Below, piece by piece: positions 1 to 8,508 of a stretch of 64,000 nt of DNA. The number at the start of each line of letters is the position of its first letter. Position 1 is the first letter of the stretch. This DNA comes from an uncultured Clostridia bacterium (GTDB taxonomy: Bacteria; Bacillota; Clostridia; TANB77; CAG-465): contig CALXJI010000002.1 of the NCBI GenBank assembly GCA_944388585.1, positions 124,001 to 188,000 on the forward strand, given 5' to 3'. The position numbers and the translations under genes were made by a program. The notes under the pieces are model-generated. The model made no database searches. It had not been told where the DNA came from and saw only the letters and a list, made by a program, of their open reading frames with translations.

Positions 1-341
1 GGAGTCAACAAAAAAATTATTTAATTACAAAAATATTAAAGAAATTAAATTCACTTAGTTATTGACATTTATACTGAAAAAATTTGTCAAAGATCATTAA
101 ATCAGCTTAACTTGCAAAATCTCTGACTATAAAATCCAAAAAAGTTTAATATATTAATACTGATAAAAAATATTTTATTTAAACATAAAAAGAAGATGAA
201 TTAAAAACTTAATTCATCTTCTACTAATTTTAAGGTTTTGATAAATTTTTCACTCCGACTATTGACTTAGAACCATTTCTTTTTTTTATAAATTATATAT
301 TATACCAGAATTTTTTAATAAATTTAAGCATATTATTAATA
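1..341. other. Gene-free left edge
   Basis: No coding region is supported here. The only clear element is the perfect inverted repeat at 191-222 (listed separately), which ends the minus-strand operon. A TTGACA/TGTCAA pair at 62-90 is an inverted repeat, but its spacing does not give a convincing promoter on either strand. Confidence 0.6.
186..222 (-). terminator. Intrinsic terminator of the T4SS operon
   Basis: A perfect 14-bp inverted repeat (191-204 with 209-222) has a 4-nt loop and is followed on the minus strand by five T residues. It lies about 120 nt past the last gene of the minus-strand operon. Confidence 0.8.
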
Positions 342-1289
342 TTATAATAAATATATATTAAAAGAAAATGTGGAGTATTTATCAAAATATATATCTATAG
401 CAAATTTATCACTACTATCATAAATAGTGTATATTTCTCTACCATTCTCATCTACATTTATATCACTTGCGCCATAATATAATAAACTTAATTCTGATCT
501 ATATTGATTAACAAAATTTTTTAAATCATCTATAGAATTATATTTTTCTTTTGCTATATTATCTAATTTTGAAAAAGCATATTCAATATCATTTAACAGT
601 AAATCCCTTACAATAATTAAATAGTCACTCGATATTTCACTAATAGTAGATGAAACAGGGGAATAAATATTGTATATTCTGTTTTCAACAGACTGTGGAA
701 TTTCAAATTCTACAACATCTCCTTCCTCAAGTTGAGATATATCAATATCTGAAATATAATCATCCATATATACCTCAAAAGTTTCATTTTTATTATCTAG
801 ATTTATAGCTACTTTAAAATTTTTTAAATTATTAGTAACATTACTCTTTAAAACACCACTAGCAAAATAAGTACTAACATCTTCATAATATGTTAACTTA
901 TATATATCATATATTTCTACAGTAGAATCCTCATATCCACTAAATTTACTTGCAATATTTTCTTGTGTAATATGCATTTTTTCTATATATTTATTATTTA
1001 GCATAGAATAAATTATATTTGACACTCTATCATCATTATTTAAAAGTGAACATTGTGTAAAAAATTTAAATAAACAAGCCTTTACAGTATATAATTCTCC
1101 TCTATTGTTTAAGCATGTAATCTTTCCAGATGTCTCCTCTCTCATTTCTATTGCTTCTGGAACTAACGGATCGTAAATTACTACATTAGATAAATCATCC
1201 TCATGATTATTATTAAAAAACAAAAACAATAATATAATCCCTATTACTAATACAATAATTATTAATAATATTTTTCTTTTTTTATACAT
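342..1289 (-). CDS. Bitopic membrane protein, T4SS operon (possible VirB8/TcpC-like)
   Basis: This is the last gene of the T4SS-like operon. It encodes 315 residues: a basic N-terminus, one strongly hydrophobic segment at about residues 6-25, then a long extracytoplasmic part with no recognised catalytic motif. Alternating helical and strand-rich stretches (about 60-160 and 225-315) would suit two NTF2-like modules, as in the VirB8/TcpC scaffold proteins of Gram-positive conjugation systems. That is inference from topology and position, not from sequence identity. The start at 1289 has AAGGAG at good distance. It follows the wall hydrolase gene after 15 nt, so they are probably cotranscribed. 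Confidence 0.6.
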   Translation of the reverse strand: MYKKRKILLIIIVLVIGIILLFLFFNNNHEDDLSNVVIYDPLVPEAIEMREETSGKITCLNNRGELYTVKACLFKFFTQCSLLNNDDRVSNIIYSMLNNKYIEKMHITQENIASKFSGYEDSTVEIYDIYKLTYYEDVSTYFASGVLKSNVTNNLKNFKVAINLDNKNETFEVYMDDYISDIDISQLEEGDVVEFEIPQSVENRIYNIYSPVSSTISEISSDYLIIVRDLLLNDIEYAFSKLDNIAKEKYNSIDDLKNFVNQYRSELSLLYYGASDINVDENGREIYTIYDSSDKFAIDIYFDKYSTFSFNIYLL

Positions 1290-1304
1290 ATAAATCTCCT
1301 TAAA

Positions 1305-4300
1305 CTAAAAACCATATGTAGCCAAAATATCTTCCATACAAACATATGTACCATTGATTTGACTACTATTTCTAGAAACAGCAGATACTCCATACCAATC
1401 TGTTCCAGATCCGCAATGACTAACCACTATTTCTGTATTGCCAACTGCTTCTACATATACAACATGACCATTAATAGAAAACACATAATGTTTTCCAACT
1501 TCTAATTCATTTACTTTATATGTTGGAACACCATAAACTTCTGCCATCTCAGAAGCAACTTGACCACCATCTCCTAGAGCATTTCCCTTTCCAATAGGTC
1601 CATTTATTTCACCACCAGAACTTGAATAAAGGAAATAATATGCCATTGACTCTGCCCACCATGTGCATTGAAAATATTCATTTACAGGTATAACTTTTGG
1701 ATAAGCTGATGATGAATATGTACCAGTAGCATTAAAATATATTCTATATTCTTCTTTTATAGATTGTTCTAAGCTGGTTCTTTGCCTATCTGTAACATTA
1801 TCACTGTCTTTATAAATACTATTAGGTTGTGGATTTAAAGGAGCTGTAGTACCATTAAATAGCTCTTGCTCATACCATATTTGTAATTCTTTAACATTAT
1901 CATAATTAATAGACCCATCAGCATTTAATAATTCAATACCTGGTAAATTAGATCCTCCTAAAGACCAAAATCTTTGTAAATTATCATAATATCCTAAAGA
2001 AAACAATATAAACTCGGATTTTCTTCTTCTTACCAATCCTGGCAAAAGATTTCCGTCACTATCATGTACTATAGGTGCGAAAAAATCTGTGTATAATTTA
2101 TTATTTAAATTAGCTTCAGCTTGAATCTGAGAAACAGCTGTTTGATTTTCTTTATATTTTTCATATACTTCTTCATATCTATCATCTGTTTCTTCATTCC
2201 AATAATTAGGATCATTATAATATCTGGTAAATTCACTGAAATTTATATCTCTATAATTGTAAGCAAAACTTGCTAATGCATGTATTTGATATTCTTTTAG
2301 ATTCAATCCATTAGTGCCTTCTTTTGCCTTATCATAATATACCTTTAACATTTCATTTTCAATATTTTCAACTTCTTCTACAGGAATTAAAGTTCCCACA
2401 GTAATATTTCCATATTTTTCCGACAACTTATTCATATATTTTGGGTTGCCAGTTAGATTTATTCCATGACCTATAGTAATATTTCCTGCACCATCGTCAT
2501 ACGCTGTATAACAATCAACGCCTTCACTATTCTTAGTAACTGAAGGACCTATACCTTCATGAGAAAATATATACTGTCTTAATAAATCCATGCCAGATAC
2601 ATAATCAGAAACAACATTTGATTTAGCACTTATATTTGTAACTTCATATCCTAAACTTGAACCATAAACAAATGGCAATACCTTTCCTTCATTTTGCTCA
2701 TTTTCTTCTGATTTTTTTAATAATTGATTTAAAATATATTTTATTTGATTATATCCTTCTTTTAATTCATATCTTCCTAATCCTTCAAATTCGGATTTGG
2801 CTGCATTTTTTGAAGCAACATATTTTAAATATATTCCTTCATTTGAATCTATAAAATCAATTATACTTAATCCATATAAAACAGTGGTATCTGGCTCTTC
2901 ATATTCTTTATATCTAATTGCGCCATTTTTAAATAAGTTTTCATCTATAACTTTTTTATCTGTTTCTATATTCTTATATTCTTCTGAAACCTCAGTTGTA
3001 TTGTATGCTACCATATCATCATATTTATACACATTATTATCAGATTTACTTGGAGTAAGCTTATCTCTCCACTCTTTTTCATAAGTATATGTACACCCTA
3101 TATCTTGTGTATAAGTAGATGTTAAAGTAAAAGTATACCCGCCATCTGGATCTTCTGCTTCACCATTAAACATTTTAGTAAGAGCATCGTTTAATACTTG
3201 AACCTTTATATCTTCTGGTATACTATCAGTTATTTTATTTCCATTTATTCTATTTATTTCTACAGAACTTATTAAATTATTAATATCTGGATTTTTAATT
3301 GCTGCTACATCTTCATTATTATACTTTTCATAATTGAATTGATTACTTATCTTAGCATCATACGTCTCTGCACTTTCAACATACCAAAAAATTTCCTCGT
3401 TAATTATATCTTCACTAATCTTATGTTCTTCACCAACAAACTCAACTGGCTCACCAACTTGCTGATAATTTGGAGCTGAAATTAAATATACATCACCATC
3501 TTTAAATTTAACAGTATATGTTCCTGTATATTCAAAAGTAGTATATTGATCATATGATGTATTAAATTTAATACTTTCTACTACGTATTTATTAACTGTA
3601 ATTTTAGACAAAGACTCTTTCAATAATTCATAAACAAATTTTGCAGAAACTGAATCTTCATAATTTCCAGAAGAAGATAAATTGTATGTACCAGATAGCA
3701 TTCCTAATGGAATATCATTTGTTAGTAAATATGGGGCCGTAGTATCTAAAATAGTTATCAAAGTATCTTCATTAGTCCCTTTTGGTAATAATAATCCTAA
3801 TTCAGAGTTTTGTTCCTTTTCTAATAAATTTCCATCTGAATTATGTGAATATTCCTTCCATAATATTTGATTAAAATTATATTTCTCTGTTCTCTGAATA
3901 TGCTCATAAAGATCTCTTTCATATTTATACGAATACTTGTCATTTTCTGAGTTAGAATTTCCAAACCTACTCTTAGCCATTTCAATTAAATATTTATTAG
4001 TACTATTTTCATTATCTTTCAAATTTTGATACATAGCATTTAATTGTGCATCATTAAATGCTATCAAAGAATCATATTTATTGTATAATTTTACAGCTTC
4101 TTGTTCTATTGGTGAAGAATTTTCATCTATATTAAGAGAATCAATTGCATCAGATCTAGAATTTACTGCACTTTCAGAAGAATCTTCACCAATTTTAATT
4201 ACAATAGCTACTATTAATACGAGAAAAATCATTATAACTATTAAAATCAATTTAAATTTTAATCCTAAAATTGGAGCTAATTTAGAGAAACTATGACTAC

Positions 4301-4430
4301 GTGATTTTCCTCCAAAAACCTTATTCATAAAAGATGATATAGGTGTCTTTAATGGATTTCCCTTTGAAATTCCTCTGTTTTCAATTTCCTGTTTTTTAGA
4401 CTCAACATTTGCATTTTCAGCATTATCCAT
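1305..4430 (-). CDS. Membrane-anchored GH24 lysozyme + CHAP peptidoglycan hydrolase (VirB1-like)
   Basis: This large bifunctional wall hydrolase has about 1041 residues. A cytoplasmic N-terminus of about 55 residues precedes one membrane helix (about 57-80), then a long extracellular region of unknown fold. A phage-lysozyme-like GH24 domain lies at roughly 625-850 (SHEG near its start, then a DDGAG...TIGHG signature). The C-terminal CHAP amidase/endopeptidase domain lies at about 925-1041, with catalytic Cys in QCTWW and His in NGHVVYVE. Two-domain hydrolases of this kind (VirB1, CwlT, PrgK) open the wall for T4SS assembly. Its place in the operon supports that role, although the large spacer is unusual. 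The ATG at 4430 is preferred over a TTG at 4445, because GGAGG lies 8 nt before it. Confidence 0.85.
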   Translation of the reverse strand: MDNAENANVESKKQEIENRGISKGNPLKTPISSFMNKVFGGKSRSHSFSKLAPILGLKFKLILIVIMIFLVLIVAIVIKIGEDSSESAVNSRSDAIDSLNIDENSSPIEQEAVKLYNKYDSLIAFNDAQLNAMYQNLKDNENSTNKYLIEMAKSRFGNSNSENDKYSYKYERDLYEHIQRTEKYNFNQILWKEYSHNSDGNLLEKEQNSELGLLLPKGTNEDTLITILDTTAPYLLTNDIPLGMLSGTYNLSSSGNYEDSVSAKFVYELLKESLSKITVNKYVVESIKFNTSYDQYTTFEYTGTYTVKFKDGDVYLISAPNYQQVGEPVEFVGEEHKISEDIINEEIFWYVESAETYDAKISNQFNYEKYNNEDVAAIKNPDINNLISSVEINRINGNKITDSIPEDIKVQVLNDALTKMFNGEAEDPDGGYTFTLTSTYTQDIGCTYTYEKEWRDKLTPSKSDNNVYKYDDMVAYNTTEVSEEYKNIETDKKVIDENLFKNGAIRYKEYEEPDTTVLYGLSIIDFIDSNEGIYLKYVASKNAAKSEFEGLGRYELKEGYNQIKYILNQLLKKSEENEQNEGKVLPFVYGSSLGYEVTNISAKSNVVSDYVSGMDLLRQYIFSHEGIGPSVTKNSEGVDCYTAYDDGAGNITIGHGINLTGNPKYMNKLSEKYGNITVGTLIPVEEVENIENEMLKVYYDKAKEGTNGLNLKEYQIHALASFAYNYRDINFSEFTRYYNDPNYWNEETDDRYEEVYEKYKENQTAVSQIQAEANLNNKLYTDFFAPIVHDSDGNLLPGLVRRRKSEFILFSLGYYDNLQRFWSLGGSNLPGIELLNADGSINYDNVKELQIWYEQELFNGTTAPLNPQPNSIYKDSDNVTDRQRTSLEQSIKEEYRIYFNATGTYSSSAYPKVIPVNEYFQCTWWAESMAYYFLYSSSGGEINGPIGKGNALGDGGQVASEMAEVYGVPTYKVNELEVGKHYVFSINGHVVYVEAVGNTEIVVSHCGSGTDWYGVSAVSRNSSQINGTYVCMEDILATYGF

Positions 4431-4445
4431 CAAGGTCACCTCCAA

Positions 4446-5288
4446 TTAAAAATTTAATTCAATTTTAGTTTTTTTATTATTAACATACACATCATTTAAA
4501 ATAAGTTTATTTATTCTGATTTGATTTGAGAATGAGATATTAAATAATACTTCTACTGTTTTTGTACTCCCAGGTGTTAATTTATAATCAATATTAGCAC
4601 TATTAGCTATTGAAGCCATATTTATATAATTAAAGTCATCATATACTAATTGAACAGAATTAAGTGCTGAAAAATCAAATAGATATTCATCATTAGATTT
4701 GTTCTCTATAGTAATTTTATACCTTATAGATTTATCATTCGATGATAAAGTTTCAACATTATAAATTACAGAATTAATACTAGCTTTTATATTTTTCTTA
4801 TTTATAAGTGAATTTAATTCTTGTTGTTCAAAAGTTATTGTAAAATTATATGGTTCTGTTTCTTTTATATTTACATATTTATTTAAATTATACGATTTAT
4901 ATAAAACTCTAAATATATTTACTTCACCGTCAGTACTATAATCAATATCTAATATATTTATATCACTAGATATTAATCCATTATCTCTTAGATAATTTTT
5001 TACACTTTCCTTCGTATTTTCTATATTCAAACTTGAAATATAATCTCTATCAATTTTATCATATAATATATCAAAATTAGCAATATTTAAACAATTATTT
5101 AAGTATTTTGTATAATATTCATCCATAATTTTTTCATATGTTATAGTATCATCATATGTGTTAATATTACTATTTTGAAACTTTTTAAAAGTAGGAGACC
5201 ATATAAATATAATAACAATTAATAATATAATTGCTATTATAGAAATAGCAGAGTATATAATTAATTTTTCTTTTTTATCGTTAATCAT
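4446..5288 (-). CDS. Bitopic membrane protein of the T4SS operon, unknown function
   Basis: The 280-residue protein has a short cytoplasmic tail, one membrane helix at about 9-30 and an extracytoplasmic remainder. Residues about 45-155 are helix/strand mixed and could be an NTF2-like fold. The last ~110 residues look beta-rich, like the Ig-like domains of lipoproteins and DUF4352-type proteins. I do not recognise a family. It lies 15 nt upstream of the wall hydrolase gene and 9 nt downstream of another small membrane protein, and has a good AGGAGG site. It may be a structural or VirB8-like component; that is inferred only from topology and context. Confidence 0.6.
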   Translation of the reverse strand: MINDKKEKLIIYSAISIIAIILLIVIIFIWSPTFKKFQNSNINTYDDTITYEKIMDEYYTKYLNNCLNIANFDILYDKIDRDYISSLNIENTKESVKNYLRDNGLISSDINILDIDYSTDGEVNIFRVLYKSYNLNKYVNIKETEPYNFTITFEQQELNSLINKKNIKASINSVIYNVETLSSNDKSIRYKITIENKSNDEYLFDFSALNSVQLVYDDFNYINMASIANSANIDYKLTPGSTKTVEVLFNISFSNQIRINKLILNDVYVNNKKTKIELNF

Positions 5289-5297
5289 ATTTTCCTC

Positions 5298-5882
5298 CTA
5301 TTCTAAATACCAAATATAATACTTTTTATTACTTGGACTTAACGCAATCCCTAAATAAGATTCTTCTTCATTGCCATTGTCATCATAAGAGATATATCTT
5401 ACTATATAATAATTTTCTCTATATTGGGTTATACTATTAGGAAATATATCACCTGTAGAAGAATAAATTTTACTTAGATTATTATAAAATTCTTTCGATT
5501 TATTAATAAAATCATTTTTACTAATATTATTTTTATAATCATCCAATAAACAATAATCATACATATCTTCAATACTACTATTATTAATACCTACCTGTGA
5601 AGAAGCTATTATAAAGTTATCTGATATTACTTTAATAACTGCATACAAATCATTATCATATATAATACTAGATAATGAATAAATATCATCTCCACTAATA
5701 TTTTTATAATCAAAGTCAAAAGTTCCATTATCAAATATTGAAGTAAATATAAAAGTAATTATTAAAATTATAATCAAGCCTATAATAGAACATAAAAATT
5801 TTTCTTTATATGATAAATTTGATATTTTTTTAGATATTTTTTTTCTTAAATTAAACATTATTTTCATATTTAATATAAGCAC
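5298..5882 (-). CDS. Small bitopic membrane protein of the T4SS operon, start uncertain
   Basis: It encodes about 185-194 residues: a basic N-terminus, one membrane helix at about 30-50, then an extracytoplasmic domain with no recognised motif. The start is odd. The AGGAGG site is best placed for an ATG at 5889, but that ATG opens a different frame of only 13 codons, stop included, ending at 5851. The long frame can start at GTG 5882, ATG 5867 or ATG 5858; the last overlaps the short frame's TAA. Either the short frame couples translation, or an indel separates the true start from the body. Family unknown; a part in the secretion apparatus is inferred from position. Confidence 0.55.
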   Translation of the reverse strand: MLILNMKIMFNLRKKISKKISNLSYKEKFLCSIIGLIIILIITFIFTSIFDNGTFDFDYKNISGDDIYSLSSIIYDNDLYAVIKVISDNFIIASSQVGINNSSIEDMYDYCLLDDYKNNISKNDFINKSKEFYNNLSKIYSSTGDIFPNSITQYRENYYIVRYISYDDNGNEEESYLGIALSPSNKKYYIWYLE

Positions 5883-5889
5883 TATTCAT
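5851..5889 (-). other. Possible 12-residue upstream ORF overlapping the next start
   Basis: An ATG placed 5 nt after AGGAGG opens a frame of 12 sense codons and TAA. The stop overlaps an ATG (5858) in the frame of the downstream gene. This could be translational coupling or the result of a single-base indel near the start. Confidence 0.35.
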
Positions 5890-5910
5890 GCTTTCCTCCT
5901 ATTATAATAA

Positions 5911-7005
5911 TTAATCAATATTATCTACAGAATTTTTGCTTTTCTTACTAACACCTTTTTGTTTAGAATATAACTCTAATTTTTCATTTAATTTCTCTAA
6001 TTCTTTTTTCCTTTCTTCTTTTAATTCTTTTTCTATTTTTTTATATGGATTACCTGGAACATGAGCTTCTATTTCAGATTTTATTCCAACTGATAAGTTC
6101 TTTAATGATGAAGGAGTACTATTAATAGCTGCTGCTACTTTTTCACCTATAATATCTCCTGCTCCTGCAGCAGCTGCTGCAGAAGAAGCTATATCATCAC
6201 CTTTAGACAATCCATAAACAGCCCCAGCCACGGCGCCATGTAAAGCTCCAACTGTCTCTAAAGATCCGGAAAACATACTTTTTAACCCTTCATTTCTTTC
6301 TTTTCTAGCATTTTCTATTGCATTTTCTAAAGATTTCATCTTATCTTTATGATCTTTATCAGCTTCTCTAGCAGCTTTAGACTTTTGATTCATATTTTGT
6401 TCATTAATAGCATGAGTTAAGGCATTTATCTCATTAGATAAATTAGTTATCATGTCTTCTTTTGAAACTATCTTATTATCATCTGCTATTGAACTTTCTA
6501 TACTTTTCTTAGGAAGACTATTAATATTTTTTTCACTAGGAAGATCTGCTTCACTAGAAATTTCTGGACTATCTGACACCCTATTTGCAATTTCATTTCT
6601 ATCACGCTCATTTAAAGCTCTTCTTAAACGTAATTGCCCTCCTATTGCTTTTCCTGCACCAGTAACAATTTTTCCACCATTATTCAAAACTCTTCCTACA
6701 CCTTTTAATGCAAGCCATGTTCCTGCTAAAGATGTCTTTCCTCCAGCAAGTGATGGATCTCCATGCTCGGATGTAAGTCCAAATATACTTTTTATTAATA
6801 GCTCAATTTTAGAAAAAGATGCAAGTGCAAAAATAGCTAATAAACCAGCAGCATCAATTCCACCATCTAAAGAAGCGGCATTAGTAGAAGCTAATATTTT
6901 TACTATTACTGACATTATAATAGCAAGTAAAAAAGCTTGAAAGGATTGAACAAATATAAGCGAACAAAGTTCTTTAAACCATGAATTAAAAACATCATTT
7001 TTCAT
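5911..7005 (-). CDS. VirB6/TrbL-like channel protein, C-terminal part
   Basis: The 364-residue protein starts with two hydrophobic segments (about 14-38 and 50-75), continues with a Gly/Ala-rich region, and has a long charged C-terminal half with coiled-coil character (about 185-240 and 320-350). A second Ala-rich stretch lies at about 255-290. The N-terminus (SWFKELCSLIFVQ...) reads as the natural continuation of the preceding VirB6-like protein, which ends right after a transmembrane segment. I infer that a channel protein fused in relatives is here two genes, because this one has its own AAGGAGG 6 nt before its ATG. The charged tail may reach into the cytoplasm and contact ATPases. Confidence 0.65.
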   Translation of the reverse strand: MKNDVFNSWFKELCSLIFVQSFQAFLLAIIMSVIVKILASTNAASLDGGIDAAGLLAIFALASFSKIELLIKSIFGLTSEHGDPSLAGGKTSLAGTWLALKGVGRVLNNGGKIVTGAGKAIGGQLRLRRALNERDRNEIANRVSDSPEISSEADLPSEKNINSLPKKSIESSIADDNKIVSKEDMITNLSNEINALTHAINEQNMNQKSKAAREADKDHKDKMKSLENAIENARKERNEGLKSMFSGSLETVGALHGAVAGAVYGLSKGDDIASSAAAAAGAGDIIGEKVAAAINSTPSSLKNLSVGIKSEIEAHVPGNPYKKIEKELKEERKKELEKLNEKLELYSKQKGVSKKSKNSVDNID

Positions 7006-7016
7006 AATTTACCTCC

Positions 7017-8498
7017 TTATAAAGTTGCTGATTTTACAAAAAAATCATATATTATTACTAATGGAGCAATAACTGATAATATAACAACATAAAAAAATCT
7101 TTTTATATACGCAATAAAGAACATCAAAGATTGAAAAACAAATATTGTATACAAAGTTGCACCCACGATACTAGCGCTACTTGGTGACCAACCACCACCT
7201 TCGATATCAGTATACCAAGCTGATGTTTTAAAATATTCTCCTAATTTTCCAATTATTGGGAAATTTCCTTCCTCATTTTGTAAACTTCCATACTTTTTAT
7301 TTCTATATGCATACTCAACAACTATTTCTTGAACCTGTGCATTAATATATTCACTACTATCTTTGTCATTTTTATATTTTTCTTTTGTCGCGTCGATATC
7401 AGCTTTCCAATAATTATATTGATTATCTCCTACACCAGTTTTTATTATCTCCACACAACTTCGCATATATGCCATTTCTGTTTCAGTAGCAGAAAAATTA
7501 AAGAAAAATCCTGCTGATGCAGTTCCAACAGAATCTATAAAAGAATCCCAGCCACTTCTTTCATTATTGCCTTCAACATAAGTTATTACATTTTCTTTTA
7601 TAATTGGATTAGTAATTAAAGCATATGTTATTTCATAATTATCATACAAAAATTGTATATCGTCTTGTGCTTGTGAAATATCAGTTTGATCTCCTGTCGC
7701 TATATTAACTATTCCTTCTACAGCATTTAATACCCAATTTATCGGATTAAGAAAAGACCATACTTCTTGATAGGCTGTTGAATTTACAGCTTTATTACAA
7801 AAATTTAAAACAACTCTTTGTTTATTTGATTCTAGATTTCCATTTATAACATCTTGAAGTTTTGTTCCATTATCTTCAATTACATTTTCTAATATATTAC
7901 TAGCAATAATTACTAATTGCTCATTCATATAAAATAAAAATGATAATACAAAATGAATTCCAAAAAGTAAAACTATAGCGGTTAGCCATTTAACAATAGC
8001 CTCTTTATATTTAGCCTTTTCTGATGCAATAGTCGAGATTACCAATTTTATTGCCATGACTGCAACTATAATTCCGAGAAAGCCTAAAGCAATTGATAAA
8101 CCAGTAAAATATATATTTCTAACGATTTCTCCTATACCATTTGTCATATTTAATAATGATTTTTCACTAGGATTAATGAAATTAATATCTAAAAGCGGAA
8201 TAGTATTAAATATCACTTGATCTGCCCATGGAAAAACCTTATCACCAGTTAGAATCTGCATAATAATAGAAGTTAACCTTTCAATTATAACACCAATAGT
8301 ATATATAAAGCTTCCTATATAATTTGTTATAGGTGACGATTCTATAACTTCATTTTCATCTAAATCAATAGATTCTGTTCCTTGACTATAGCCTTTATTT
8401 ATTTCAGCAAAAAGTTTATTATCAAAAAAATTAAAACAAATAAATAATACTATAAAAATTATACATATTTTACTTACTCTTTTTAAATTCTCCTTCAT
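7017..8498 (-). CDS. VirB6/TrbL-like polytopic inner-membrane channel protein
   Basis: This protein of about 493 residues has a signal-like N-terminal hydrophobic segment (about 8-28) and further clear membrane segments near 65-85, 130-165, 180-205 and, at the C-terminus, 430-490. A loop of about 180 residues between them contains two cysteines. Multi-spanning proteins directly downstream of the VirB4 ATPase gene are typically the VirB6/TrbL pore subunit. ATG 8498 is chosen because AAGGTGAT lies 4 nt before it; the ATG at 8522 lies inside the virB4 reading frame without a site. The gene is 18 nt from the next one, which looks like the missing C-terminal part. Confidence 0.7.
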   Translation of the reverse strand: MKENLKRVSKICIIFIVLFICFNFFDNKLFAEINKGYSQGTESIDLDENEVIESSPITNYIGSFIYTIGVIIERLTSIIMQILTGDKVFPWADQVIFNTIPLLDINFINPSEKSLLNMTNGIGEIVRNIYFTGLSIALGFLGIIVAVMAIKLVISTIASEKAKYKEAIVKWLTAIVLLFGIHFVLSFLFYMNEQLVIIASNILENVIEDNGTKLQDVINGNLESNKQRVVLNFCNKAVNSTAYQEVWSFLNPINWVLNAVEGIVNIATGDQTDISQAQDDIQFLYDNYEITYALITNPIIKENVITYVEGNNERSGWDSFIDSVGTASAGFFFNFSATETEMAYMRSCVEIIKTGVGDNQYNYWKADIDATKEKYKNDKDSSEYINAQVQEIVVEYAYRNKKYGSLQNEEGNFPIIGKLGEYFKTSAWYTDIEGGGWSPSSASIVGATLYTIFVFQSLMFFIAYIKRFFYVVILSVIAPLVIIYDFFVKSATL

Positions 8499-8508
8499 AT
8501 TTATCACC

